A stretch of 64,000 nucleotides of DNA, taken from NCBI RefSeq assembly GCF_051020955.1, contig NW_027476672.1:62001-126000 (forward strand), in the 5' to 3' direction. The position numbers and the translations under genes were made by a program. Below, in pieces: positions 24,831 to 39,500 of the stretch (positions are counted from its first letter, which is position 1; each line of letters starts with the position of its first letter). Origin of the DNA: Megalopta genalis. Its lineage: Eukaryota; Arthropoda; Insecta; Hymenoptera; Halictidae. The notes under the pieces were generated by a model, which did no database searches, was not told where the DNA came from, and saw only the letters and a list, made by a program, of their open reading frames with translations.

Positions 24831-27720
24831 TCAAATCGATACGATGTAGAAGGTTTTGCTTCAAATCCAAGCGAAACACATGATTTAACTTCAAATCAAT
24901 GCGATGTAGAAGGTTTAGCGTCAAATCCATGCGAAACAAATGATTTAGCATCAAACACTTGGGATATAAGTGATATAGCTTCAAATGCAGACGAATCAAG
25001 CGAGTTAGCTTCAAAATCCATGCGATTCACATCATTTAGCTTTCAATCCATGCGAAATAGAAGGCTTAGCTTCAAATCCATGCAAAACAAATGTTTCAGC
25101 TTCAAATCAATACGATGTAGAAGGTTTAGCTTCAAATCCATGCGAAACAAATGATTTAGCATCAAACAATTGGGATATAAGTGATATAGCTTCAAATGCA
25201 GACGAACCAAACGAGTTCGCTTCAAAATCCATGCGATACACATCATTTAGCTTTAAATCCATGCGAAATAGAAGGCTTAGCATCATATCCAAGCGAAACA
25301 CATAATTTATCTTCAAATCAATGCGATGTAGAAGGTTTAGCTTCAAATCCATGCGAAACAAGTGATTTAGCTTCAAACAATTGTGATATAAGTGATATAG
25401 CTGCAAATGCAGACGAATCAAATGGAATAGCTTCAAAATCCATGCGATACATATCATTTAGCTTCAAATCGATATGATGTAGAAGGATTAGTTTCAAATC
25501 CATGCGAAACAAATGGTTTTGCTTCAAACACTTGCGATATAAGTGATATAGCATCAAATGCAGGCGAAACGAACGAGATAGATTCAAATCCATGCGAAAC
25601 ACATGATTTAGCTGCAAATCAATGCGATGTAGAAGGTTTAGCTTCAAATCCATGCGAAACAAATGATTTAGCATCTGATACTTGCGGTATAACTGGTATA
25701 GCTTCAAATGCAGGGGAAAACAACGAGTTAGCATAAAATCCATGCAAAACACATGATTTAGCTAACAAATCAAAGCGATGTAGAAGGTACAGCTACAAAT
25801 CCAAGCGAAATACATGATTTAGCTTCAAATGAATGCGATATAGAAGGTTTAGCTTCAAATCCGTACGAAACAAATGATTTGCTTCAGATACTTGCGATGG
25901 AATTGATATAGCATCAAATGCAGGCGAAACGAACGAGTTAGCTTCAAATCCAAGCGAATCACACGATATGCTTCAAATCAATGCGATGTAGAAGGTTATG
26001 CTTCAAATCCATTCGACACAAATGATTTAGCTTCAAATCAATGCGAAGTAGAAGGCTTAGCTTCAAATCGATGCGGAAGAAATTATTTAGCATCAAACAC
26101 TTGGGATATAAGTGATATAGCTTCAAATGCAGACGAACCAAACGAGTTCGCTTCAAAATCCATGCGATACACATCATTTAGCTTTAAATCCATGCGAAGT
26201 AGAAGGCTTAGCTTCAAATTCATGCGAAACAAATGATTTAGGTTCAGATACTTGGGATATAAGTGATATAGCTTCAAATGCAGGAGAAACAAACGAGTTA
26301 GCATAAAATCCATGCAAAACACATGATTTAGCTTCAAATCATGCGATGTAGAAGGTATAGCTTTAAATCCATGCGAAACATATGATTTAGCATCAGATAT
26401 TTGCGATATAACTGACATAGATTCAAATGCAGGGGAAACAAACGAGTTAGCATCAAATCCATGCAAAACACATGATTTAGCTAACAAATCAAAGCGATGT
26501 AGAAGGTATAGCTACAAATCCAAGCGAAATACATGATTTAGCTTCAAACGAATGCGATATAGAAGGTTTAGCTTCAAATCCGTACGAAACAAATGATTTG
26601 CTTCAGATACTTGCGATGGAAGTGATATAGCATCAAATGCAGGCGAAACGAACGAGTTAGCTTCAAATCCATGCGAATCACATGATTTAGCTACAAATCA
26701 ATGCGATGTAGAAGGTTTAGCTTCAAATTCATGCGAAACAAATGATTTAGCATCAGATACTTGCGATATAACTGATATAGCTTCAAATGCAGGGGAAACA
26801 AACGAGTTAGCATAAAATCCATGCAAAACACATGAATTAGCTTTAAATCAATGCGATGTGGAAGGTTTAGCTTCAAATCCATGCGTAACAAATGATTTAG
26901 CAACCGATACGTGCGATATAACTGAAATAGCTTCAAACGCAGGGGAAACATACGAGTTAGCATCAAATCCATGCAAAACACATGATTTAGCTTCAAATCA
27001 AAGCGATGTAGAAGGTTTAGCTTCAAATCCATGCGAAACAAATGATTTAGCATCAAACACTTGGGATATAAGTGATATAGCTTCAAATGCAGACGAATCA
27101 AACGAATCAGCTTCAAAATCCATGCGATACATATCATTTATCTTCAAATCGATACGATGTAGAAGGTTTAGCTACAAATCCATGCGAAACAAATGATTTA
27201 GCTTCAAATCAATGCGATGTAGAAGGTTTAGCTACAAATCCATGCGAAAAAATGATTTAGGTTCAGATGCTTTCGATTTAAGTGATGTAGCATCAAATGC
27301 TGACGAATCAAACGAGTTAGCTTAAAATTCCATGCGGTACACATCATTTAGCTTTAAATCCATGTGAAGTAGAAGGTTTAGCTTCAAATCCAAGCGAAAC
27401 ACATGATTTAGCATCAGAGACTTGCGATATAACTGAAATAGCTTCAAATGCAGGGGAAACAAACGAGTTAGCATCAAATCCATGCAAAACACATGATTTA
27501 GCTTCAAATCAATGCGATGTAGAAGGTTTAGCTTCAAATCCATGCGAAACACATGATTTAACTATAAATCCATGCAAAACACATGATTAAGCTTCAAATC
27601 AATCCGATGTAAAAGGTTTAGCTTCAAATCCATGCGAAACAAATGATTTAGCATCAAACACTTGGGATATAAGTGATATAGCTTCAAATGCAGACGAATC
27701 AAACGAGTCAGCTTCAAAAT
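24831..27720. repeat. Mixed array segment
   Basis: Pentamers drawn from several block types. Near 25,480-25,740 the sequence matches 16,760-17,000. The composite +1/-1 block occurs at 25,761 and 26,480. From about 27,200 the sequence matches the start of the 1,861-bp duplication (gatgctttcgatttaag, offset 1,683). No gene and no non-repeat sequence. Confidence 0.8.
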
Positions 27721-28442
27721 CCATGCGATACATATCATTTAGCTTCAAATCGATACGATGTGGAAGGTTTAGCTTCAAATCCATGCGAAACAAATGATTT
27801 AGCTTCAAATACTTGCGATATATATAATACAGCTTCAAATGCAGGCGAAACAAACGTGTAAGATTCAAATCCAAGCGAAGCACGTGATATAGCTTCAAAT
27901 CAATACGATGTAGAAGGTTTTGCTTCAAATCCAAGCGAATCACATGATTTAGCTTCAAATCAATGCGATGTAGAAGGAGTAGCTTCACATCCATGCGAAA
28001 CAAATGATTTACCTTCAAACACTTGTGATATAAGTGATATAGCTGCAAATGCAGACGAATCAAACGGGGTAGCTTCAAAATCCATGCGATACATATCATT
28101 TAGCTTCAAATCGATACGATGTGGAAGGTTTAGCTTCAAATCCATGCGAAACAAATGATTTAGCTTCAAATACTTGCGATATATATAATACAGCTTCAAA
28201 TGCAGGCGAAACAAACGAGTAAGATTCAAATCCAAGCGAAGCACGTGATATAGCTTCAAATCAATACGATGTAGAAGGTTTTGCTTCAAATCCAAGCGAA
28301 TCACATGATTTAGCTTCAAATCAATGCGATGTAGAAGGAGTAGCTTCAAATCCATGCGAAACAAATGATTTACCTTCAAACACTTGTGATATAAGTGATA
28401 TAGCTGCAAATGCAGACGAATCAAACGAGTTAGCTTCAAATC
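27721..28442. repeat. 361-bp tandem duplication (27721-28081 and 28082-28442)
   Basis: The two copies lie head to tail at an offset of 361 bp (12 units plus 1, because one unit is 31 bp). Visible differences are few: aaacgtgtaag versus aaacgagtaag, and gcttcacatcc versus gcttcaaatcc. The segment carries the variants gatgtggaagg, gatatatataatacagc and gaagcacgtgatatagc. Confidence 0.9.
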
Positions 28443-28820
28443 CATGCAAAACACATGATTAAGCTGCAAATCAATCCGATGTAAAAGGTTTAGCTTCAAA
28501 TCCAAGCGAAACACATGATTTAGCGTCTGATACTTGCGATATAACTGAAATAGCTTCAAATGCAGGGGAAACAAACGAGTTAGCATCAAATCCATGCAAA
28601 ACAAATGATTTAGCTTCAAATCAAAGCGATGTAGAAGGTATATCTTCAAATCCAAGCGAAACACATGATTTAGCTTCAAATCAATGCGATGTAGAAGGTT
28701 TAGCTTCAAATCCATGCGAAACAAATGATTTAGCATCAAACACTTGAGATATAAGTGATATAGCTTCAAATGCAGACGAATCAAACGAGTCAGCTTCAAA
28801 ATCCATGCGATACATATCAT
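27960..28820 (-). other. Longest open reading frame (286 codons), repeat-derived, probably not a gene
   Basis: The minus strand stays open for 286 codons of a leucine-rich, basic decapeptide pattern (KLNHLFRMDL, KLNLLHRIDL, KLYHLYRKYL, KLTRLFRLHL). The tail changes to the second minus frame (FEATPFDSSA type) after a 31-bp unit. It starts inside another 31-bp unit, overlaps the 361-bp duplication and has no visible promoter or signal of its own. Since the consensus unit has no stop in this frame and is 30 bp long, openness is the default and needs no selection. I know no protein family with this repeat. A coding role is unlikely but not excluded. Confidence 0.12.
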
Positions 28821-28920
28821 TTATCTTCAAATCGATACGATGTAGAAGTTTTAGCTACAAATCCATGCGAAACAGATGATTTAGCTTCAAATCAATGCGA
28901 TGTAGAAGGTTTAGCTACAA

Positions 28921-30781
28921 ATCCATGCGAAAAAATGATTTAGGTTCAGATGCTTTCGATTTAAGTGATGTAGCATCAAATGCTGACGAATCAAACGAGT
29001 TAGCTTAAAATTCCATGCGGTACACATCATTTGGCTTTAAATCCATGTGAAGTAGAAGGTTTAGCTTCAAATCCAAGCGAAACACATGATTTAGCATCAG
29101 AGACTTGCGATATAACTGAAATAGCTTCAAATGCAGGGGAAACAAACGAGTTAGCATCAAATCCATGCAAAACACATGATTTAGCTTCAAATCAATGCGA
29201 TGTAGAAGGTTTAGCTTCAAATCCATGCGAAACACATGATTTAACTATAAATCCATGCAAAACACATGATTAAGCTTCAAATCAATCCGATGTAAAAGGT
29301 TTAGCTTCAAATCCAAGCGAAACACATGATTTAGCGTCTGATACTTGCGATATAACTGAAATAGCTTCAAATGCAGGGGAAACAAACGAGTTAGCATCAA
29401 ATCCGTGCAAAACACATGATTTAGCTTCAAATCAAAGTGATGTAGAAGGTATATCTTCAAATCCAAGCGAAACACATGATTTAGCTTTAAATCAATGCGA
29501 TGTAGAAGGTTTAGCTTCAAATCCATGCGAAACAAATGATTTAGCATCAGATACTTGCGATATAACTGATATAGCTTCAAATGCAGGGGAAACAAACGAG
29601 TTAGCATCAAATCCATGCAAAACACATGATTAAGCTGCAAATCAATCCGATGTAAAAGGTTTAGCTTCAAATCCAAGCGAAACACATGATTTAGCGTCTG
29701 ATACTTGCGATATAACTGAAATAGCTTCAAATGCAGGGGAAACAAACGAGTTAGCATCAAATCCATGCAAAACACATGATTTAGCTTCAAATCAAAGCGA
29801 TGTAGAAGGTATATCTTCAAATTCAAGCGAAACAAATGATTTAGCTTCAAATCAATGCGATGTAGAAGGCTTATCTTCAAATCCATGCGAAACAAATGAT
29901 TTAGCTTCAAACACTTGTGGTATAAGTGATATAGCTGCAAATGAAGACGAATCAAACGGGGTAGCTTCAAAATCCATGCGATACATATCATTTAGCTTCA
30001 AATCGATACGATGTGGAAGGTTTAGCTTCAAATCCATGCGAAACAAATGATTTAGCTTCAAATACTTGCGATATATATAATACAGCTTCAAATGCAGGCG
30101 AAACAAACGAGTAAGATTCAAATCCAAGCGAAGCACGTGATATAGCTTCAAATCAATGCGATGTAGAAGGTTTAGCTTCAAATCCGGGCGAAACAAATGG
30201 TTTAGCTTCAAATACTTGCGATATAAGTGATATAGCTTCAAATGCAGGCGAAACAAACGAGTTAACTTCAAATCCGTGCCGATCACATGATTTGGCTGCA
30301 AATCTATGCGATGTAGAAGTTTTAGCTTCAAATCCATGCGAAACAAATGATTTAGAATCAGATACTTGCGATATAAGTGATAAAGCAACAAATGCAGGGG
30401 AAACGAACGAGTTAGCTGCAAATCCATGCGAAACACATGATTTAGCTGCAAATAAATGCGATGTAGAAGGTTTAGCTTCAAATCCATGCGAAACAAATGA
30501 TTAGGGTTCAGATACTTGCGATTTAAGTGATATTGCTGCAAATGCAGGCGAAACTAACGAGTTGCCTTCAAATCCATGCGAAACACATAATTTATCTTCA
30601 AATCAATGCGATGTAGAAGGATTAGCTTCAAATCCAAGCGAAACAAATGATTTAGCATCAGATACTTGCGATACAAGTGATATAGCATCAAATGCAGGCG
30701 AAACGAACGAGTTAGCATGAAATCCAAGCAAAACACATGATTTATCTTCAAATCAATGCGATGTAGAAGGTTTAGCTACAA
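28921..30781. repeat. 1,861-bp tandem duplication, copy 1
   Basis: The largest near-perfect tandem duplication in the window (62 units plus 1 base). Reading the copies side by side I find about five or six substitutions: agcgaaacac versus agcggaacac, aaagtgatg versus aaagcgatg, gctttaaatc versus gcttcaaatc, aattcaagcg versus aatccaagcg, and gaagacg versus gcagacg. That is roughly 99.7% identity. The junction lies in gctacaaatccatgcgaaa. Confidence 0.94.
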
Positions 30782-32642
30782 ATCCATGCGAAAAAATGAT
30801 TTAGGTTCAGATGCTTTCGATTTAAGTGATGTAGCATCAAATGCTGACGAATCAAACGAGTTAGCTTAAAATTCCATGCGGTACACATCATTTGGCTTTA
30901 AATCCATGTGAAGTAGAAGGTTTAGCTTCAAATCCAAGCGAAACACATGATTTAGCATCAGAGACTTGCGATATAACTGAAATAGCTTCAAATGCAGGGG
31001 AAACAAACGAGTTAGCATCAAATCCATGCAAAACACATGATTTAGCTTCAAATCAATGCGATGTAGAAGGTTTAGCTTCAAATCCATGCGAAACACATGA
31101 TTTAACTATAAATCCATGCAAAACACATGATTAAGCTTCAAATCAATCCGATGTAAAAGGTTTAGCTTCAAATCCAAGCGGAACACATGATTTAGCGTCT
31201 GATACTTGCGATATAACTGAAATAGCTTCAAATGCAGGGGAAACAAACGAGTTAGCATCAAATCCGTGCAAAACACATGATTTAGCTTCAAATCAAAGCG
31301 ATGTAGAAGGTATATCTTCAAATCCAAGCGAAACACATGATTTAGCTTCAAATCAATGCGATGTAGAAGGTTTAGCTTCAAATCCATGCGAAACAAATGA
31401 TTTAGCATCAGATACTTGCGATATAACTGATATAGCTTCAAATGCAGGGGAAACAAACGAGTTAGCATCAAATCCATGCAAAACACATGATTAAGCTGCA
31501 AATCAATCCGATGTAAAAGGTTTAGCTTCAAATCCAAGCGAAACACATGATTTAGCGTCTGATACTTGCGATATAACTGAAATAGCTTCAAATGCAGGGG
31601 AAACAAACGAGTTAGCATCAAATCCATGCAAAACACATGATTTAGCTTCAAATCAAAGCGATGTAGAAGGTATATCTTCAAATCCAAGCGAAACAAATGA
31701 TTTAGCTTCAAATCAATGCGATGTAGAAGGCTTATCTTCAAATCCATGCGAAACAAATGATTTAGCTTCAAACACTTGTGGTATAAGTGATATAGCTGCA
31801 AATGCAGACGAATCAAACGGGGTAGCTTCAAAATCCATGCGATACATATCATTTAGCTTCAAATCGATACGATGTGGAAGGTTTAGCTTCAAATCCATGC
31901 GAAACAAATGATTTAGCTTCAAATACTTGCGATATATATAATACAGCTTCAAATGCAGGCGAAACAAACGAGTAAGATTCAAATCCAAGCGAAGCACGTG
32001 ATATAGCTTCAAATCAATGCGATGTAGAAGGTTTAGCTTCAAATCCGGGCGAAACAAATGGTTTAGCTTCAAATACTTGCGATATAAGTGATATAGCTTC
32101 AAATGCAGGCGAAACAAACGAGTTAACTTCAAATCCGTGCCGATCACATGATTTGGCTGCAAATCTATGCGATGTAGAAGTTTTAGCTTCAAATCCATGC
32201 GAAACAAATGATTTAGAATCAGATACTTGCGATATAAGTGATAAAGCAACAAATGCAGGGGAAACGAACGAGTTAGCTGCAAATCCATGCGAAACACATG
32301 ATTTAGCTGCAAATAAATGCGATGTAGAAGGTTTAGCTTCAAATCCATGCGAAACAAATGATTAGGGTTCAGATACTTGCGATTTAAGTGATATTGCTGC
32401 AAATGCAGGCGAAACTAACGAGTTGCCTTCAAATCCATGCGAAACACATAATTTATCTTCAAATCAATGCGATGTAGAAGGATTAGCTTCAAATCCAAGC
32501 GAAACAAATGATTTAGCATCAGATACTTGCGATACAAGTGATATAGCATCAAATGCAGGCGAAACGAACGAGTTAGCATGAAATCCAAGCAAAACACATG
32601 ATTTATCTTCAAATCAATGCGATGTAGAAGGTTTAGCTACAA
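30782..32642. repeat. 1,861-bp tandem duplication, copy 2
   Basis: Direct tandem copy of 28,921-30,781. It ends near 32,650, where gcgaaaaaatg of the junction unit is replaced by gcgaaacaaatg and the order changes. Partial relatives of this block lie near 27,240-27,590, 35,281-35,580 and 36,520-37,090. Confidence 0.94.
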
Positions 32643-35600
32643 ATCCATGCGAAACAAATGATTTAGCTTCAAATCAATGGGAAGTAGAAGGCTTATCTTC
32701 AAATCCATGCGAAACAAATCATTCAGCTTCAGATACTTGCGATATAAGTGATGTAGTTTCAAATGCAGGAGAAACAAACGAGTTAGCATCAAATCCATGC
32801 AAAACAAATGATTTAGCTTCAAATCAATGCGATGTAGAAGGTTTAGCTTCAAATCCATGCGAAGCAAATGATTTACTTTCAAATACTTGCGATATAAATG
32901 AAACAGCTTCAAATCAATGCGATGTAGAAGGTTTAGCTTCAAATCCATGCGAAACACATGATTTAACTTCAAATCCATGCAAAACACATGATTTAGCTTT
33001 AAATCAATGCGAAGTAGAAGGCTTATCTTCAAATCCATGCGAAACAAATCATTCAGCTTCAGATACTTGCGATATAAGTGATATAACTTCAAATGCAGAC
33101 GAAACAAACGTGCTAGCTTCAACTCCAGACGAAACACATTATTTAGCGTCAAAACAATGCGATGTGGAAGGTTTAGCTTCAAACCAATGCGATGTGCACG
33201 ATTTAGCTTCAAACCAATGCGATTTGTAAGGTTTAGCTTCAAATCCATGCTGCTCAAATGACTTGCATCAGATACTTGCGATATAGGTGATATAGCTTCA
33301 AATGCAGGAGAAACAAACGAGTTAGCATCAATTCCATGCAAAAAACATGATTTAGTTTCAAATCAATGCGACGTAGACGGTTTAGCTTCAAATCCAAGCG
33401 AAACACATGATTTAGCTTCAAATCAATGCGATGTAGAAGGTTTAGCTTCAAATCCATGCGAAACAAATGATTTAGCTTCAAATCAATGCGATGTAGAAGG
33501 ATTAGTTACAAATCCATGCGAAACAAATGATTTAGGTTCAGATGCTTGCGATATAAGTGATGTAGCATCAAATGCAGACGAATCAAACTAGTTAGCTTCA
33601 AAATCCATGCGGTACACATCATTTAGCTTTAAATCCATGGGAAGTAGAAGGCTTAGCTTCAAATCCATGCGAAATAAATGATTTAGCATCAGATACTTGC
33701 GATATAACTGACATAGCTTCAAATGCAGGGGAAACAATCGAGTTAGCATCAAATCCATGCAAAACACATGATTTAGCTTCAAATCAAAGCGATGTAGAAG
33801 GTATAGCTTCAAATCCAAGCGAAACACATGATTTAGCTTCAAATCAATGCGATGTAGAAGGTTTAGATTCAAATCCATGCGAACCAAATGATTTAGCTTC
33901 AAACACTTGTGATATAAGTGATATTGCTGCAAATGCAGACGAATCAAACGGGATAGCTTCAAAAACCAAGCGATACATATCATTTAGCTTCAAATCGATA
34001 CGATGTAGAAGGTTTAGCTACAAATCCATGCGAAACAAATGATTTAGGGTCAGATGCTTGCGATGTAATTGATGAAGCATCAAATGCAGACGAATCAAAC
34101 GAGTTAGCTTCAAAATCCATGCGGTACACATCATTTAGCTTTAAATCCACGTGAAGTAGAAGGCTTAGCTACAAATCCAAGCAACACACATGATTTAGCA
34201 TCAGATACTTGCGATATAACTGAAATAGCTTCAAATGCAGGGGAAACAAACGAGTTAGCATCAAATCCATGCAAAACACATGATTTAGATTCAAATCAAA
34301 GCGATGTAGAAGGTATAGCTTCAAATCCCAGCGAAACACATGATTTAGCTTCAAATCAATGCGAAGTAGAAGGCTTAGCTTCAAATCCATGCGAAACAAA
34401 TGATTTAGGTTCAGATACTTGCGATATAAGTGATGTTGTTTCAAATGCAGGAGAAACAAACGAGTTAGCATCAAATCCATGCAAAACAAATGATTTAGCT
34501 TCAAATCAATGCGATGTAGAAGGTTTAGCTACAAATCCATGCGAAACAAATGATTTAGGTTCAGATGCATGCGATGTAATTGATGTAGCATCAAATGCAG
34601 ACGAATCAAACGTGTTAGCTTCAAATCCATGCGAAACAAATGATTTAGGTTGAGAAGCTTGCGATATAACTGATATAGATTCAAATGCAGGGGAAACAAA
34701 CGAGTTAGCATCAAATCCATGCAAAACACATGATTAAGCTGCAAATCAATCCGATGTAAAAGGTTTAGCTTCAAATCCAAGCGAAACACATGATTTAGCG
34801 TCTGATACTTGCGATATAACTGAAATAGCTTCAAAGGCAGGGGAAACAAACGAGTTAGAATCAAATCCATGCAAAACACATGATTTAGCTTCAAATCAAA
34901 TCGATGTAGAAGGTATAGCTTCAAATCCAAGCGAAACACATGATTTAGCTTCAAGTCAAAGCGATGTAGAAGGTTTAGCTTCAAATCCATGCGAAACAAA
35001 TGATTTAGCATCAAACACTTGGGATATAAGTGATATAGCTTCAAATGCAGGCGAAACGAACGAGTGATTTTCAAATCCATGCGATACATATCATTTAGCT
35101 TCAAATCGATACGATGTAGAAGGTTTAGCTACAAATACATGCGAAACAAATGATTTAGCATCAAACACTTGGGGTATAGGAGATCTAGCTTCAAATGCAG
35201 ACGAATCAAACGAGTTAGCTTCAAAATCCATGCGATACACATCATTTATCTTTAAATCTATGCGAAATAGAAGGCTTAGATTCAAATCCATGCGAAACAA
35301 ATGATTAGGGTTCAGATACTTGCGATTTAAGTGATATTGCTGCAAATGCAGGCGAAACTAACGAGTTGCCTTCAAATCCATGCGAAACACATAATTTATC
35401 TTCAAATCAATGCGATGTAGAAGGATTAGCTTCAAATCCAAGCGAAACAAATGATTTAGCATCAGATACTTGCGATACAAGTGATATAGCATCAAATGCA
35501 GGCGAAACGAACGAGTTAGCATGAAATCCAAGCAAAACACATGATTTATCTTCAAATCAATGCGATGTAGAGGGTTTAGCTTCAAATCCATGCGAAACAA

Positions 35601-36500
35601 ATGATTTAGCTTTAAATCCATGCGAAGTAGATGGCTTAGCTTCAAATCCATGCGAAACAAATGATTTAGCATCAGATACTTGCGATATAACTGATATAAT
35701 TTCAAATGCAGGGGGAACAAACGAGTTAGCATCAAATCCATGCAAAACACATGATTTAACTTCAAATCAATGCGATGTAGAAGGTTTAGCTTCAAATCCA
35801 TGCGAAACAAATGATTTAGCATCAGATACTGGCGAAATAACTGATATAGCTTCAAATGCAGACAAATCAAACGAGTTAGCTTCAAAATCCATGCGATACA
35901 CATCATTTCGCTTTAAATCCATGCGAAGTAGAAGGCTTAGCTTCAAATCCATGCAAAACAAATGATTTAGGTTGAGATACTTGCGATACATTGATATTGC
36001 TTCAAATGCAGTCGAAACTAACGAGTTAGCTTCAAATCCATGCAAAATACATGATTTAGCTGCAAATCAATGCGATGTAAAAGGTTTAGCTTCAAATCCC
36101 AGCGAAACACATGATTTGGCCACAGATACTTGCGAAACATTGATATTGCTTCAATTGCAGGCGAAACTAACGAGTTAGCTTCAAATCCATGCGAAATACA
36201 TGATTTAGCTTCAAATCAATGCGATGTAGAAGGTTAACTTCAAATCTATACGAAACAAATGATTTTGCTTCAGATACTTGCGATATGAGTGATATAGCAT
36301 CAAATGCATGCGAAACGACCGAGTTAGCTTCAAATCCATGCGAAACACATGATTTAGCTGCAAATCAATGCGATGTAGATGGTATAGCTTCAAATCCATG
36401 CGAAACACATGATTTAGATGCAAATCAATGCGATGTAGAAGTTTAGCTTCAATTCCATGCGAAACAAATGATTTAGCATCAGATACTTGCGATATAACTG
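32643..36500. repeat. Mixed array segment with irregular unit order
   Basis: Pentamers from several block types. At about 33,151-33,240 three Q-like units follow each other (gatgtggaagg, gatgtgcacgatt, gatttgtaagg), a departure from the P/Q alternation. 34,740-34,950 resembles 29,640-29,850. About 35,281-35,580 matches 30,477-30,776 at an offset of 4,804 bp. No gene. Confidence 0.8.
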
Positions 36501-39500
36501 ATATAGCTTCAAATGCAGGCGAAACTAACGAGTTGCCTTCAAATCCATGCGAAACACATAATTTATCTTCAAATCAATGCGATGCTAGAAGGATTAGCTT
36601 CAAATCCAAGCGAAACAAATGATTTTAGCATCAGATACTTGCGATACAAGTGATATAGCATCAAATGCAGGCGAAACGAACGAGTTAGCATGAAATCCAA
36701 GCGAAACACATGATTTAGCATCAGAGACTTGCGATATAACTGAAATAGCTTCAAATGCAGGGGAAACAAACGAGTTAGCATCAAATCCATGCAAAACACA
36801 TGATTTAGCTTCAAATCAATGCGATGTAGAAGGTTTAGCTTCAAATCCATGCGAAACACTTGATTTAACTATAAATCCATGCAAAACACATGATTAAGCT
36901 TCAAATCAATCCGATGTAAAAGGTTTAGGCTTCAAATCCAAGCGGAACACATGATTTAGCGTCTGATACTTGCGATATAACTGAAATAGCTTCAAATGCA
37001 GGGGAAACAAACGAGTTAGCATCAAATCCGTGCAAAACACATGATTTAGCTTCAAATCAAAGCGATGTAGAAGGTATATCTTCAAATCCAAGCGAAACCA
37101 CATGATTTAGCTTCAAATCAATGCGATGTAGAAGGTTTAGCTTCAATTCCATGCGAAACAAATGATTTAGCATCAGATACTTGCGATATAACTGATATAG
37201 CTTCAAATGCAGGGGAAACAAACGAGTTAGCTTCAAATCCATGCGAAACGCATGATTTAGCTGCAAATCAATGCGATGTAGAAGGTTTAGCTTCAAATCC
37301 ACGCGAAACAAATGTTTTAGCATCAGATTCTGGCGATATAACTGATATAGCAGGAAATGCAGACGAATCAAACGGGGAAGTTCAAAATCCATGCGATAGA
37401 TATCATTTAACTTCAAATCAATGCGATGTAGAAGGTTTATCTTCAAATCCATGCGAGACAAATGATTTAGGCATCAGATACTTGCGATATAACCGAAATA
37501 GCTTCATATGCAGGGGAAACAAACGAGTTAGCATCAATTCCATGCAAAACAAATGATTTAGCTTCAAATCAAAGCGATGTAGAAGGTATATCTTCAAATC
37601 CAAACGAAACACATGATTTAGCTTCAAATCAATGCGATGTAGAAGTTATAGATTCAAATCCAAGCGCAACACATGATTTAGCTTCAAATCAATACGATGT
37701 AGAAGGTTTAGTCTCAAATCCATGCGAAACAAATGATTTACCTACAAACACTTGGGATATAAGTGATATAGCAGGAAATGCAGACGAATCAAACGGGGAA
37801 GCTTCAAAATCCATGCGATACATATCATTTAACTTAAAATCGACACGAAGTAGAAGGCTTAGCTTCAAATCCATGCGAAACAAATGATTTAGCATCAGAT
37901 ACTTACGATAAAACTGAAATAGCTTCAAATGCAGGGGAAACAAACGAGTTAGCATCAATTCCATGCAAAACACATGATTTAGCTTCAAATAAACGCGATG
38001 TAGAAGGTATATCTTCAAATCCAAACGAAACACAGGATTTAGCTTCAAATCAATGCAATATAGAAAGTTATAGATTCAAATTCAAGCGCAACACATGATT
38101 TAGCTTCAAATCAATACGATGTAGAAGGTTTAGACACAAATCCATGCGAAACAAATGATTTACCTACAAACACTTGGATATAAGTGATATAGCAGGAAAT
38201 GCAGACGAATCAAACGGGGAAGCTTCAAAATCCATGCGATACATATCATTTAACTTCAAATCGACATGAAGTAGAAGGCTTAGCTTCAAATCCATGCGAA
38301 ACAAATGATTTAGCATCAGATACTTGCGATAAAACTGAAATAGCTTCAAATGCAGGGGAAACAACGAGTTAGCATCACTGCGATGTAGAAGGTTTAGCTT
38401 CAAATCCAAACGAAACATGTGATTTAGCTTCAAATCAATGCGATGTAGAAGGTATAGATTGAAATCCAAGCGCAACACATGATTTAGCTTCAAATCAATG
38501 CGATGTAGAAGGTTAAACTTCAAATCTATACGAAACAAATGATTTAGCATCAGATACTTGCGATGTAACTGATATAGCTTCAAAATGCAGGGGAAACAAA
38601 CGAGTTAGCATAAAATCCATGCAAAACACATGAATTAGCTTCAAATCAATGCGATGTGGAAGGTTTAGCTTCAAATCCATGCGTAACAAATGATTTAGCA
38701 ACCGATACGTGCGATATAACTGAAATAGCTTCAAATGCAGGGGAAACAAACGAGTTAGCATCAAATCCATGCAAAACACATGATTTAGCTTCAAATCAAA
38801 GCGATGTAGAAGGTATAGCTTCAAATCCAAGCGAAACACATGATTTAGCTTCAAATCAATGCGATATAGAAGGTTTAGATTCAAATCCATGCGAAACAAA
38901 TGATTTAGCATCAAACACTTTGATATAAGTGATATAGCATCAAATGCAGGCGAAACAAACGAGTTAGCACCAAATCCAAGCGAATCACACGATATGCTTA
39001 AAATCAATGCGATGTAGAAGGTAATGCTTTCAAATCATGCGACACAAATGATTTAGCTTCAAATCAATGCAAAGTAGAAGGCATAGCTTCAATCGAAGCG
39101 GAAGAAATGATTGAGCTTCAAACACTTCGGATATAAGTGATATAGCTGCAAATGCAGACGATTCAAACGGGTAGCTTCAAAAGCCGTGCGATACATATCA
39201 TTTTGCTTCAAATCCGAAACGATGTAGAAGGTTTAGCTTCAAATCCAAGCGAAACACATGATTTAGCTTCAAATCAATGCGATGTAGAAGGTTTAGCTTC
39301 AAATCCATGAGAAACAAATGATTTAGCATCAAACACTTGGGGTATAGTGATATAGCTTCAAATGCTGGAGAAACAAACGAGTTAGCATCAAATCCATGCA
39401 AAAAACATGATTTAGTTTAAAATCAATGCGACGTAGACGGTTTAGCTTCAAATCCAAGCGAAACACATGATTTAGCTTCAAATCAATGCGATGTAGAGGT

